DNA of 64,000 nt, taken from contig OY754337.1 of assembly GCA_963573305.1 (NCBI GenBank), positions 75,219,094 through 75,283,093 of the forward strand, read 5' to 3'. Within the stretch, counting starts at the first letter, position 1. The number at the start of each line of letters is the position of its first letter. This DNA is from Pyrrhosoma nymphula. Lineage: Eukaryota; Arthropoda; Insecta; Odonata; Coenagrionidae. The notes under the pieces were generated by a model. It searched no databases. It was given only the letters and a program-made list of their open reading frames with translations, and had not been told where the DNA came from. Below, piece by piece: positions 55,937 to 64,000 of this stretch. Both the position numbers and the translations under genes were made by a program.

Positions 55937-56113
55937 GAGCACGCCTGGACCCCTGGACACGACATAAAATTTGACGAAGCCAAGGTGATAGTGAGAGAGG
56001 GCAGATATTATCCTAGATTAATTAGAGAATCTATTGAGATAGCCCGGACCGACAATTTTAACCGAGACGAGGGTTACCACCTGGATTACACTTGGAGGAG
56101 AGTTCTGAAATGA
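55937..56113 (+). pseudogene. PLE polyprotein C-terminus (GIY-YIG-associated tail)
   Basis: A 58-codon open stretch ending in TGA (56111-56113): HAWTPGHDIKFDEAKVI, REGRYYPRLIRESIEI and FNRDEGYHLDYTWRRVL. The arrangement GHxxxF-(x)n-E...YY.RL..E.IEI followed by NFNRDxGY.L...W..VL is the conserved end of Penelope-like RT-GIY-YIG proteins. Everything upstream (RT and most of the GIY-YIG domain) is replaced by the inverted arm. It cannot function. Confidence 0.75.
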
Positions 56114-56196
56114 ACCAATGAGAGAGCAGCAGCAAGAATTGGCGGGAAAGAAACGCTATATAATAAGGACCAAAATTGTGAACCGGCATCTTCGAC

Positions 56197-56234
56197 CTGA
56201 AGACGCTGGCAGTAGTGCCAGCGAAACTGTTGTC
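56197..56234 (+). ncRNA. hammerhead-like module, right arm of the PLE
   Basis: CUGAAGA (56197-56203), an extra C, perfectly paired 7-bp stem II GCUGGCA/UGCCAGC with a GUAG loop, GAAA (56223-56226), AC-UGUU-GU, and C at 56234 as the predicted cleavage base. It lies about 85 bp after the PLE stop codon, the expected position for hammerheads in PLE terminal repeats. Confidence 0.75.
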
Positions 56235-56339
56235 ATCAACACAGCAAACTACGCGGTAGAACCCGAAAATATGAAGAAGCTCATTTAAAAAAATACAGTT
56301 CATGAATTTCAATGGGAAAATTAAATGAAAAAGTAACTT

Positions 56340-56415
56340 GGTTTTCTTCCACAGATTTATTTTCTTGGTACAACATGTTTCGACACAGCGGTGTCGTCAT
56401 CAGGTACAAAGTTTT
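56340..56415 (-). mobile_element. PLE-like fragment with hammerhead-like module
   Basis: On the minus strand, 56403-56372: CUGAUGA, an extra C, stem II GACAC/GUGUC with a CGCU loop, GAAA, the palindrome ACATGT and U. The next bases run through gtaccaag into aataaatctgtgg, a flank shared with the 59.6-kb element (aataaatctatgtgg). No opposing arm remains. Confidence 0.7.
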
Positions 56416-56439
56416 GAGAAAAATCACTTTTTGCGTGAA

Positions 56440-56510
56440 AGTTTAGCTCATGATGGAGGTTCCACCGTGACTGATTGAGTCAAAACAAATTCTAAATTCT
56501 TGTTTTGTAA
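56440..56510 (-). mobile_element. fragment of the second TTAA MITE family
   Basis: Reads ggaggttccaccgtgac ... gagtcaaaacaaat, matching the complement of the right end of the element at 47552-48105. The rest is missing. Confidence 0.5.
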
Positions 56511-56631
56511 AGGAATCTGTTGTAGGCTTGATTTTGTGGAAGTTATCCATTGCGCAGTAATTAAAATAACTTAGTTAACTTCAAACTTGACAGTGGTATG
56601 CTTAATTTCGTAGAAGATAATTATATGATTA

Positions 56632-57045
56632 CTCATGATTAACATAATACTTAGTAGGTACTTTTCTACAAAGATTTTGTTGTACGACGCATGTCACCGA
56701 TTTACGGCATCGTCGGGTAGAGAAGCTTGTTTTCACCGTTAATTGTTGTTGTAGTTACAAATAGAAATGATCAGACCTTTGTAAATTATAACCTTTGTAA
56801 CGAATTATTATTTCCGCATCCCTCCACACTCCTTTCCGATTAAATCAACCTTTCCCTCCTTACCAGCCCTTGATATAAGTGTGTCTATCAACCCCGCCCG
56901 AATATTTGTTTTTTCACCTCCTCCCCCGTAACTACAACAACACTTAACACAAATAACAAAATTATGTACCTGAAGATGCCGTAAATCGGGGAAACGCGTC
57001 GTACAATAAAATTTTGTAGAAAAGTACGAAGTAGGTATAATCTAT
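56632..57045. mobile_element. PLE-like inverted arms with hammerhead-like module
   Basis: Arms 56632-56715 and 56962-57045 are inverted repeats (gtacttttctacaaa and complement). Plus 56970-57000: CUGAAGA, an extra U, stem II CCG/CGG (plus a G-G mismatch) with a UAAAU loop, GAAA, the palindrome ACGCGT and C. The minus arm is degraded (CCGACGA, then GACA). About 245 bp of unrelated T/C-rich spacer separates the arms. Confidence 0.65.
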
Positions 57046-57059
57046 AATCACGAGTACTA

Positions 57060-57170
57060 ATAGTTAACTTGTAATATTTATTACCACGACCCGGGTTTCG
57101 ACACGTAGTGTCATCTTCAGACCTGTCGATACCCGGTTCGTGGTAATAAATATTACAAGTAGAGTTAGTT
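57060..57170. mobile_element. palindromic PLE-like element with hammerhead-like module
   Basis: The arms share aacttgtaatatttattacc and its complement. On the minus strand, 57120-57088: CUGAAGA, an extra U, stem II GACAC/GUGUC with a UAC loop, GAAA, the palindrome ACCCGGGT and C. The opposite arm is truncated and its GAAA reads GAUA. Stem II matches the 56.4-kb module but stem III and loop differ. Confidence 0.7.
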
Positions 57171-57189
57171 AACTTAAGTTATTTTAGTC

Positions 57190-57415
57190 AACATTATCAC
57201 AGAAACACTTTGTAAATTTCCACAACAAGTTTATTTGACTGACCTAGGTTTCAGCAAGACATTGTCATTCTAAAGGTTTGGATGGCATTTCAGCAATGTC
57301 TTTCTGAAACCTAGGTTGGTTAATTAAATAAACTTGTTGTGGAAATTTACAAAGTGTTTCTGTGGTAATACTATCTGTCACACATTTCCACAAATTATCG
57401 CCCGACACTCTAAAA
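57190..57415. mobile_element. palindromic PLE-like element with decayed cores
   Basis: Inverted arms share acattatcacagaaacac and gtaaatttccacaacaag. Both retain CUGAAA and the palindrome ACCTAGGT, followed by C (minus arm) or U (plus arm), but the CUGANGA box and stem II have decayed. It is the same family as 7303-7485, with a common 3' flank cacatttccacaaattatcgcc. Confidence 0.6.
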
Positions 57416-57984
57416 AAAGTTATTTTAATTCTTCCGGTCCTGTTTTATGTTTGCTTTTTTATAATATTCTACATTCATTGATGGCATTCGTTAGCTGTTG
57501 GAAACAGAGCTAAGGCATAAAATATTATTCCTTTTTAGGCAGATTATTCCTTTCAAATAAATGTTAGACTAACTATTGTAGTCGTTACCATGGTGCGACT
57601 TCCGGAAAATTTCTACATAGTTTTTCGTTTCATAGTCAGTAGACCCCAAAAGCCATTACCAACTCAAAAATCTCGGTCAAGTACGTTCAAATGGCAAAAT
57701 CGGAAATAAGGAAAGGTTTTTTGAAAAAGTGAAAAATCACTCTAACTCCCTTTATAAGAAATGTATTTCATTCGTTTGATTCTATTATACTTCATAAGAC
57801 TACGACCAAAATTTTTGTTTGGTAGATTTTTTGATAACATCAACCAACATTTTGATGATTAGTTCAAGGGGTGGAATAAATTGGCTTTTTGGAAAAAAAA
57901 TAAATCATAATTTCATTAATAAGTACAAAATCATATTCGTTCTAAGTTACTGTAGGTATTCTAAATATTATATAAAACCTTTGA

Positions 57985-58060
57985 CTGAAACAAAGGGTTT
58001 ACCCCCTGCCACACACCCTTGAGGTGGCTTGTTGGATATTTTGTACTTGGATGTAGATAT
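57985..58060 (+). mobile_element. CR1/L2-like LINE 3' end
   Basis: The phrase gccacacacccttgaggtgg, then gatattttgtacttggatgtagat, equals the last 70 bp of the LINE fragments at 62.4-63.5 kb. Only the 3' terminus is present. Confidence 0.55.
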
Positions 58061-58174
58061 TTTCAAATTTAATTCTAGCTGCCACGTATCGCACCACTCC
58101 TGTATTCCCTCGAGGTCCTTCGTTAGCGCTTGCTTTTTATTAGGGCTACGGATTTCCCTATTAACTACTGCGTA

Positions 58175-58224
58175 ATGTAGCCTACCCTAGTGGTAGCTTA
58201 CACGGTACTTCGTAGATGTAGATG
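58175..58224 (+). mobile_element. LINE 3' end of the 26-kb type
   Basis: The phrase accctagtggtagcttacac, then ggtacttcgtagatgtagatg, matches the last 50 bp of the LINE at 26007-27156 (accctagtgatggcttgcac, then ggtacttagtagatgtagatg). Confidence 0.55.
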
Positions 58225-58249
58225 TATCATACGCGGAGTACATGACCTA

Positions 58250-58632
58250 CATGACCAACAGCACGCCGTGCATGCGTTCAGTATAATTCTTGTATCTCGG
58301 TCCATTTATGTAGCTGCATTATGCTAATGGTCTTTCAAACATACGTAGCATTTCTGTTTGAGGCTTTCGCAGCGCTGTTGTGCTGGTATCTCCATGTTTA
58401 CGGGTAAAGCTGCGTCGGTGTATCTGTTGGTCTATTGGTAGCATACATATAGTGTAGTGCAGGCTTGCGAGGCTTCGCCTCTTGACAAGCATTAGCGATA
58501 TGCTAATGCTTCGATAGTTGTAATTACACTAAGTTTAATAGGGTATAGTGTAATGCATGTTGGTGACTACTCACCCTCTTCCATACACCCTTGAGGTGGC
58601 TTTCTGGGTATTTTTTAGATGCAGATGTATAC
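58250..58632 (+). mobile_element. CR1/L2-like LINE 3' UTR fragment
   Basis: About 380 bp collinear with the 3' UTRs at 62385-62998 and 63040-63543: cacgccgtgcatgc, gtccatttatgtag, gaggcttcgcctc, ggtgactactcacc and cccttgaggtggc, with a TAGATG-like tail. No coding portion remains. Confidence 0.7.
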
Positions 58633-59484
58633 ATTTTTAATGCAACTAACGCATACTGTTAGGGGTGAGCAAAATGAGCTGAGTCAAAAACAAACTTCAA
58701 AGTCTAACTGTGCGTATAGGGCCGAACTAAAGGGATTTTCTCTTATTTAACTCGGAACCCATCATGCCTTTGTTAGCACTTGCTTTTCATTAAGACTACC
58801 GTTCCCTTTTGGGATTGGCAAATTTAAAGAGCTTAATTTCTGATGCGAGGCCAGGGAAACTGGCTTTACTTCAATGATTCCTTCCATCATGCCTTACTTA
58901 TCCTTGAATATCTCTTTTTCTTCTGACTCCCAATATTTCTTTTCTTAAAGAGCCTCTATCACCACTTTCACCCATGGCTCTCTCGTTCTACTCTTACCCA
59001 ATGCATTCCTCTACCATAAATCTGTTTAGTTATTCCACTCCCATCCATTCTCTCCTCATGACCAAAACAACGAATCTCGCTCCTTTCATATTTGTCCATT
59101 AACGGAGCCGCCATTCCATATTGTTTCGTGACCCACTGCTTGGTGAAACGAAACGGCTTTGGTGCGGGCGGAAGTTTTGAATAGCAGCGGCGAAGGAGCC
59201 ACTAGGAAGTTTGGTGGATTGTAACACATGGCTAGCATTTCTAGGTATTTGCAATAATTTGTGTAATCCATAGCATTCGTTTTTTTTATTCTTTTCAGCC
59301 GTCTTAGGGTTGCGATTACACAATTTCCTTAACTTTACCTCGATCTTTTCTCTTTAGCCAGTATTCCTTTATTCTTTGACTCACTCTACTACTTCTGAAA
59401 ATTCCCCTTTTCTTCTTGATTTAGATCTTCTATTTATTGTTCCGTTGTCTCGGGCGTGACTTCGTGGAATTTGCTTAGCATTGT
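58633..59484. other. no gene recognised
   Basis: The frame 59099-59323 (minus) is unrecognised. T/C-rich otherwise. Confidence 0.45.
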
Positions 59485-59655
59485 AAAGGATAAGTATAAA
59501 TTAGCATTTCCACATAGATTTATTACAATATGACGACCTAGGTTTCGACAAAGCTCGTGGTCATCACCTGATGATGACGAGCTTCGTCGAAACCTAGGTC
59601 GTCTTGTTGTAATAAATCTATGTGGGAAAATTAAGTTATACTTATCATTTACAAT
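59485..59655. mobile_element. palindromic PLE-like element with complete hammerhead-like module
   Basis: Arms of about 70 bp share cacatagatttattacaa and its complement. Plus 59568-59600: CUGAUGA, an extra U, stem II GACGA/UCGUC with a GCU loop, GAAA, the palindrome ACCTAGGT and C at 59600. The minus arm has the same stem III but a damaged core (GUGAUGA). Confidence 0.7.
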
Positions 59656-61116
59656 CTTCTATTTTGTTGGTTAGGCTTTTAATAATACTGGATTTGATAT
59701 TGGTATATAATTGATACCAATAAATGGAATGAATAATCTACAGTGATCTTTCTCCACGCTGTAAATTAAGTTTTGGAAATTGTGTCCGAGCAGTCTCAAT
59801 AATTTTATTTAGACCTTCAACAAATACCTTCATTACTTTTAAACTTATATCCACTGTTAATTAACCTCCTGATGAAGTCACAAATATAAATTGTACCATC
59901 TTTTCAGAGAAGCTATTGGAGTGCCCTTTATGCTCGTAGCGGGACCCTGTTGAATCGCTGGAATGAATAAAACGGAACGACTGGGAGCCCGTAAATTCTA
60001 TTTCTGCGCGAAATGGAACGGTGTGTACCCTTACTATGGTTGAATAATGGTTAATGTGAGATGCTTTCACACGAATTCCCGCCTTCCGTCGGATTGGAGC
60101 TGATTTCCACTGGTGGCCAGTAAATAAATGGCAGCTACCTTAAAATATTGCATTGATTTTAAGTATTCAGATCTTTCCAATCACCCTTACGCGATCTCGT
60201 GATTGCTCGCATAAATGTCATTGAGATGATATAGCCTGCGTTAAATGCGATCGTTTGGAACTGTAATTAGCGTGAAAAGATCTACGCATTTTTGTCCTCA
60301 TTATCTTCGCACGAAGACCAATCAAACACACCTTTTGCTCGAATCGTTCATCGTACCACCAATCAGGATCGACCACCAGCATGGAGTTTTTTCTGCTCAT
60401 ATATCTTTCCTTAAGGTATTAAATATTATTTTTTAAATGCATGGTTTACCGTGCCTGGGTTTCTGTAACTCAAACTCGAACATCCCAGTAATGCTCTTCA
60501 GAAATCGCTGTTGCTAGTCCACCGTGCGTTAGAAATGCGCTAACCTTTTTCCCGATCAGTGACTAGCGTTACCTAAGACAATTAACTGGGAAGTTAGCCA
60601 CCGATGATAGTGATACAGGAAGAGCGGAAGTGAATTACCGCCCACTGTAATGATGTGTTTTGTGTGCAGTCTTTTGGTCATCTGAGCGTTCGGGCTGGAG
60701 ACTGGCGAGCTTAAGAAAACCACGTTTCATATTTGGTGACAAATAGGCTTGTCTAACTTATTGTTACATCTGAATTAAGAGAGGAACTCGTAGTTGGTGC
60801 GACTGAGTAGTCCTTCACCTCTTGAGTGTAGTGGCCAATTTCAAGTATCTCCAAGAATTCACTATTAATGCATCATAATGGGAAAAAAGTGGGAATTCGG
60901 TCTTCACATCATTTTCTCCAGGAAGGTTTCCCGATATACTCTTCGTAGTTCCTTTACGTAGTTACCTTGACAGTTAATAGGCTTTTGGGTTGAAGGAGAG
61001 GATTTCAAGAAATGCATCTTGCACAATTTATCGTTCCACCAGTGAATACAAGTCAATTATATTCCTAGGTGACGCATTTTTGTTGCGGAGGATCTCTTAC
61101 AATTAACAATTCGTAA
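59656..61116. other. no gene recognised
   Basis: 1.5 kb with frames of 60-69 codons only and no repeats shared with the rest of the window. Confidence 0.5.
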
Positions 61117-61670
61117 GGTAGTTTGAGCGAGATAGTTCCCTAGTCATAATGTAGACCATATTCGAATTTTATTTGTTTATTTCAGCGTCTGTTAGAAGTA
61201 TGGAGTAAATAATGTAATATTTGTGATGCAAAAATATAGTTATATATGACAAACATTCCCAGTAATTAAACAAATATAACCACATAAGTATCTAACTTGA
61301 CTCATTTTTTCACGCCGTACGGAGGAATCGCCTTCACAAAAGAAGGTTTTTTTTGCGATTCTGTAAAAAGTACTGCGGTGTGTAATTGATTATTTTTTTA
61401 TAATTTGTTGAGAAAACATACAAACTACACACCGTAAGTTTTTTGACGAAATCTAGGTGTTAGAAATTCCTAATTTCTTCAATGTTCTCCCTCTGGATCG
61501 CAGAGCTGTAATCTATTCCACGTGAAACAGCTTGCATTTTGAGGCAAATTGCTCGAAAAGTAGATCGGAGAGGCGATAATATTTTGATATCATTGAGAAG
61601 ATAATTTTTTTTCTTAAAATGAGGTCAAACTCATCAAATTCTAGGTAAAGTGATTTTTCGCTCAAACTAC
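61117..61670 (+). mobile_element. family A MITE, copy 3
   Basis: Full length, TIRs ggtagtttgagcgagat and the complement of cgctcaaactac. The flanks are gtaa and gaaa rather than two TTAA, so the duplication has mutated or this copy has lost an edge. Internally the closest to a consensus. Confidence 0.7.
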
Positions 61671-62214
61671 GAAATGTCATTAGCGGCGAAAAGAGATAAA
61701 TGTAACGCAATGAAACAACGGAATAACGTGTTACAAATTATGTTTAAAATTCATTTTTCTCTTTCAATAAATTGCCATTATGCTAAAATATGTCTTGGTA
61801 TTATTGAGTTGGGAAAAAAGACTCGGACGAGGTAATGCTTTTATTTCCATCAAATTCCATCACGATAACTGTCTTCGCGAGTCTGTTTTCACTCATTTAG
61901 AATTCTGGGTACCTCCGATGACTGATGGAACATGCCAGATTCCTATCTCCTTGCATCGCCTTCGCTATAGTGCTGTCCTCTCATGACTCGTTCTCCTACC
62001 CTTCCGTGTGTGGGCCCCCTTTTCATTCATCCGGCGTGACGAAGTCCAAGGCGAAAAAAAGTGAGGGGGGGGGGGGGAAAACGCGTGCGAAGTGAATCAT
62101 AAGGGTGACTCTTTCCAACACCAGGGGGTACGCGATTTCACTCCCTCTCAAATTTTTCCCCCTCTCCGTCGGAGATGCTGCGTGGGAGGAACCAGAGAAC
62201 ACCTCCCTGGTGGC
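61671..62214. other. no gene recognised; G-tract near 62070
   Basis: Mixed sequence with short frames; ggggggggg at about 62067-62076. Confidence 0.45.
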
Positions 62215-62384
62215 GTGGCAATGGGTGACTAATCGCGATGGTGTGCATGAGGCGTGCGTGGATTCGGTTTGGGCATTCTTCTTATTTTTTCTCTGTTTTC
62301 CTTTTTTCTTTTTTTTTTCTTTTTTCTCCGCCCGCAGTGGCCAAACAATCTTCCCTCTGCTTGGCTGTGGAAGAGTCGAAGAAT
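62215..62384. repeat. direct duplication, left copy
   Basis: Matches 63596-63777: gggtgactaatcg, gaggcgtgcgtg, attcggtttgg, a long T/C tract, ctccgcccgcag, ctctgcttggctgtgg and aagagtcgaa. Identity is roughly 80-85% by eye. The two copies flank the LINE pair. A pyrimidine tract ending cccgcag resembles a 3' splice site in both. The function is unknown. Confidence 0.7.
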
Positions 62385-62998
62385 ATCTACATCTACTAAA
62401 TACCCTGCAAGCCACCTCAAGGGTGTGTGGCAGGGGGTGAGTAGTCACCGACATGCATTACACTATACCCTATTAAAGTTAGTGTAACTACGGCCATTGA
62501 CGCATTATTATAAATCGCTAATGCTTGTCAGGAGGCGAAGCCTCAGAAGCTCGCACTAGTCTAGGTATGCTATCAATGCAAGAGGGACCGTTAGCATATT
62601 ACAACTACATAAATGGACACAGATACAAACATTACACTGAATGCATGCACGGCGTGGTGTTAGTACTAGGTAGCAGATGAGAATACAAGTATAAGGGAGT
62701 ACTACTGCTATTAAGAGCTACACAACCTATTGACAAACCTAGTTGGCAAAACTCCGCCAAACCTCATTGGCAGCTCTTATAGTCCCTTATCATTCGCGGG
62801 AAAAATGCCATTTTAAATCTGTCCGTTCTGCAGTCTAGTTCCCTAATTTTATTCTCATGATCTGATCTACCGTAGGATGTCGAATGTCGTAACATTAAAA
62901 AAACGTCGTCAGAAAACAAATCTTTTTGGAACATACATAATAGATTAAGTCTAACTTTTTATCGACGGTCTGGAAGCGATTCTCATCCCAGTTGCTGG
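62385..62998 (-). pseudogene. CR1/L2-like LINE 3' fragment (RT C-terminus plus 3' UTR)
   Basis: On the minus strand the coding part reads VRLNLLCMFQKDLFSDD, SYGRSDHENKIRELDCRTDR and FFPRMIRDYKSCQ then stop, the C-terminus of the same clade as the 26-kb LINE. The 3' UTR of about 430 bp follows and ends gtagatgtagatat at 62385. Head-to-head with the next entry. Confidence 0.75.
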
Positions 62999-63039
62999 AA
63001 AAGGCCCGTAACGCTAACGAGATTTTCGTAATAGTCTTG

Positions 63040-63543
63040 AACGTATCTTGCAGATCTTGCCGGTAGATTAGATGATGATAATAAAATTAGTGAACTAGAC
63101 TGCAGAACGAACAGATTTAAAATGGCATTTTTCCCGCGAATGATAAGAGACTATAACAGCTGTCAATGAGAATTTGAACTAGGTTTGTCGATAGGTAGTG
63201 TAGCTCTTATTAGTGGTAGTATTCCATTATACTTGTATTCTCATATGCTACCTAGTACTAACACTACGCCGTGCATGCTTTCAGTGTAATGTTTGTATTT
63301 CTGTCCATTTATGTAGTTGCAATATGCTATCGGTTCCTCTTCCATTGATAGCGTATCTATAGTGTAGTGCATGCTTCTGAGGCTTCGCCTCCTGACAAGC
63401 ATTATCGATTTATGCTAATGCATCAACAGTCGCAGTTGCACTAATTTTAATAGGGTGTAGAGTAGGTAATGCATGTTGGTGACTACTCACCCCCTGCCAT
63501 ACACCCTTGAGGTGGATTGCAGGGTATTTTGTAGATGTAGATG
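63040..63543 (+). pseudogene. CR1/L2-like LINE 3' fragment, opposite orientation
   Basis: The coding end reads DDDNKISELDCRTNRFKMAF and FPRMIRDYNSCQ then stop, followed by the same 3' UTR and a tail gtagatgtagatg at 63543. The two fragments diverge from a roughly 40-bp centre near 63000-63040. Twin priming would not leave two complete 3' ends, so they are two insertions or a rearrangement. Confidence 0.75.
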
Positions 63544-63595
63544 ACTGTAGCTGATTTCCTTAATTTTATCGTCGTACTTACCAAGTACTCTTTTT

Positions 63596-63777
63596 GGCAG
63601 TGGGTGACTAATCGTGATGGTTCGCAAGAGGCGTGCGTGAATTCGGTTTGGACACCCCTTTTTCTCCTGTGGTTTTCGTTTTTTTTTTTCGTTTTTTTTT
63701 CCTTTTTATTTTATTTTCCTCCGCCCGCAGAGGCCACACTCTCTTCCCTCCGCGTGGCTGTGGAAGAGTCGAAAGAC
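63596..63777. repeat. direct duplication, right copy
   Basis: Partner of 62215-62384 (see there). It differs mainly in the length of the T tract. Minus-strand frames in both copies share STLPQP and VWPLRAE, but nothing identifies a protein family. Confidence 0.7.
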
Positions 63778-64000
63778 ATCCGGTATGCGCGGCGCGTGTG
63801 TTTTGTCTCTCTCCTTTGGAGGGCAGCATCTGGGAGTGTGTCGAGGAGTTCTCCGCCCGAGGTCTCCTGTTTCCAGGAAGAGTCACTCGAAAATAAAAAA
63901 AGAGGAAACTTAAGGAGCAGGATGCGAGAGACGAAAGGAATATCGTTGCGATTCGTCGAAGGAAGAAGCTCAGACGATAATACTATGAGCTCCGAGCTCC
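63778..64000. other. no gene recognised
   Basis: Mixed-composition end of the window. Nothing identified. Confidence 0.5.

Larger units (their letters stand above)
55694..56285 (+). mobile_element. Penelope-like element insertion with inverted head
   Basis: Two arms of about 245 bp (55694-55936 and 56038-56283) are inverted repeats with only a handful of differences. The 100-bp spacer plus the first part of the right arm encode the C-terminus of a PLE polyprotein (next entry). The layout is a 5'-truncated PLE whose head is an inverted copy of its own 3' part, as often seen in PLE insertions. Both arms carry a hammerhead-like module. High arm identity means a young insertion. Confidence 0.8.

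Overview
The window looks like intergenic, repeat-packed nuclear DNA from an animal, most likely an insect or other arthropod. It is AT-rich and full of homopolymers and (TA)n tracts. I see no bacterial-style operons, no rRNA or functional tRNA gene, and no host protein gene I can name. The recognisable coding sequence is almost all decayed transposon: a Jockey-type LINE, CR1/L2-like LINE pieces (including a PHD-finger ORF1), two craniofacial/RTE-like LINE tails, a Penelope-like element (PLE) C-terminus, a hAT transposase deletion derivative and a Helentron-like endonuclease scrap. Organism assignment is inference from this element spectrum.

Layout. 0-10 kb: TIR MITEs, a 5S-rRNA-derived SINE, a TTAA-flanked MITE (family A), a foldback pair of tRNA-type SINEs, and a second family A copy split by a Helentron-like insertion. 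10-24 kb: hAT-type MITEs with exact or near-exact 8-bp duplications, palindromic PLE remnants, a LINE tail nested inside a MITE, more 5S SINE copies and a Helitron-like element ending in CTAG. 24-38 kb: LINE RT and ORF1 pseudogenes, family B, and family A carrying a hAT deletion derivative whose N- and C-termini are fused in one 214-codon frame. 38-50 kb: two hAT-like elements built from CGAT-rich repeats, foldbacks, long (TA)n tracts beside a near-perfect ribozyme palindrome, and a second TTAA MITE family. 50-55 kb: a Jockey element inserted in a foldback, itself inside family B. 55-60 kb: a cluster of PLE insertions. 60-64 kb: family A, and two head-to-head LINE 3' fragments flanked by a diverged direct duplication.

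The strongest recurring signal is a set of about a dozen hammerhead-ribozyme-like modules (7.36, 13.8, 16.2, 29.8, 32.5, 36.1, 45.5, 45.8, 55.75/56.2, 56.4, 57.0, 57.1, 57.3 and 59.6 kb). Most have CUGANGA, exactly one extra nucleotide, a stem II whose sequence differs completely between loci but still pairs, GAAA, and a 4-8 nt stem III that is usually a self-complementary palindrome (ACCTAGGT, ACCATGGT, ACCCGGGT, ACGCGT and similar) followed by a cleavable H. Most sit in inverted-repeat arms, so both strands carry a module. One locus (55.7-56.3 kb) also contains the C-terminus of a PLE polyprotein, which ties the modules to Penelope-like elements; such elements are known to carry hammerheads.

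No set of genes in the window works together as a pathway. What can be read is the relative order of insertions: older MITEs (families A and B and a GGG-TIR MITE) were later hit by hAT, Helentron-like, LINE and Jockey insertions.
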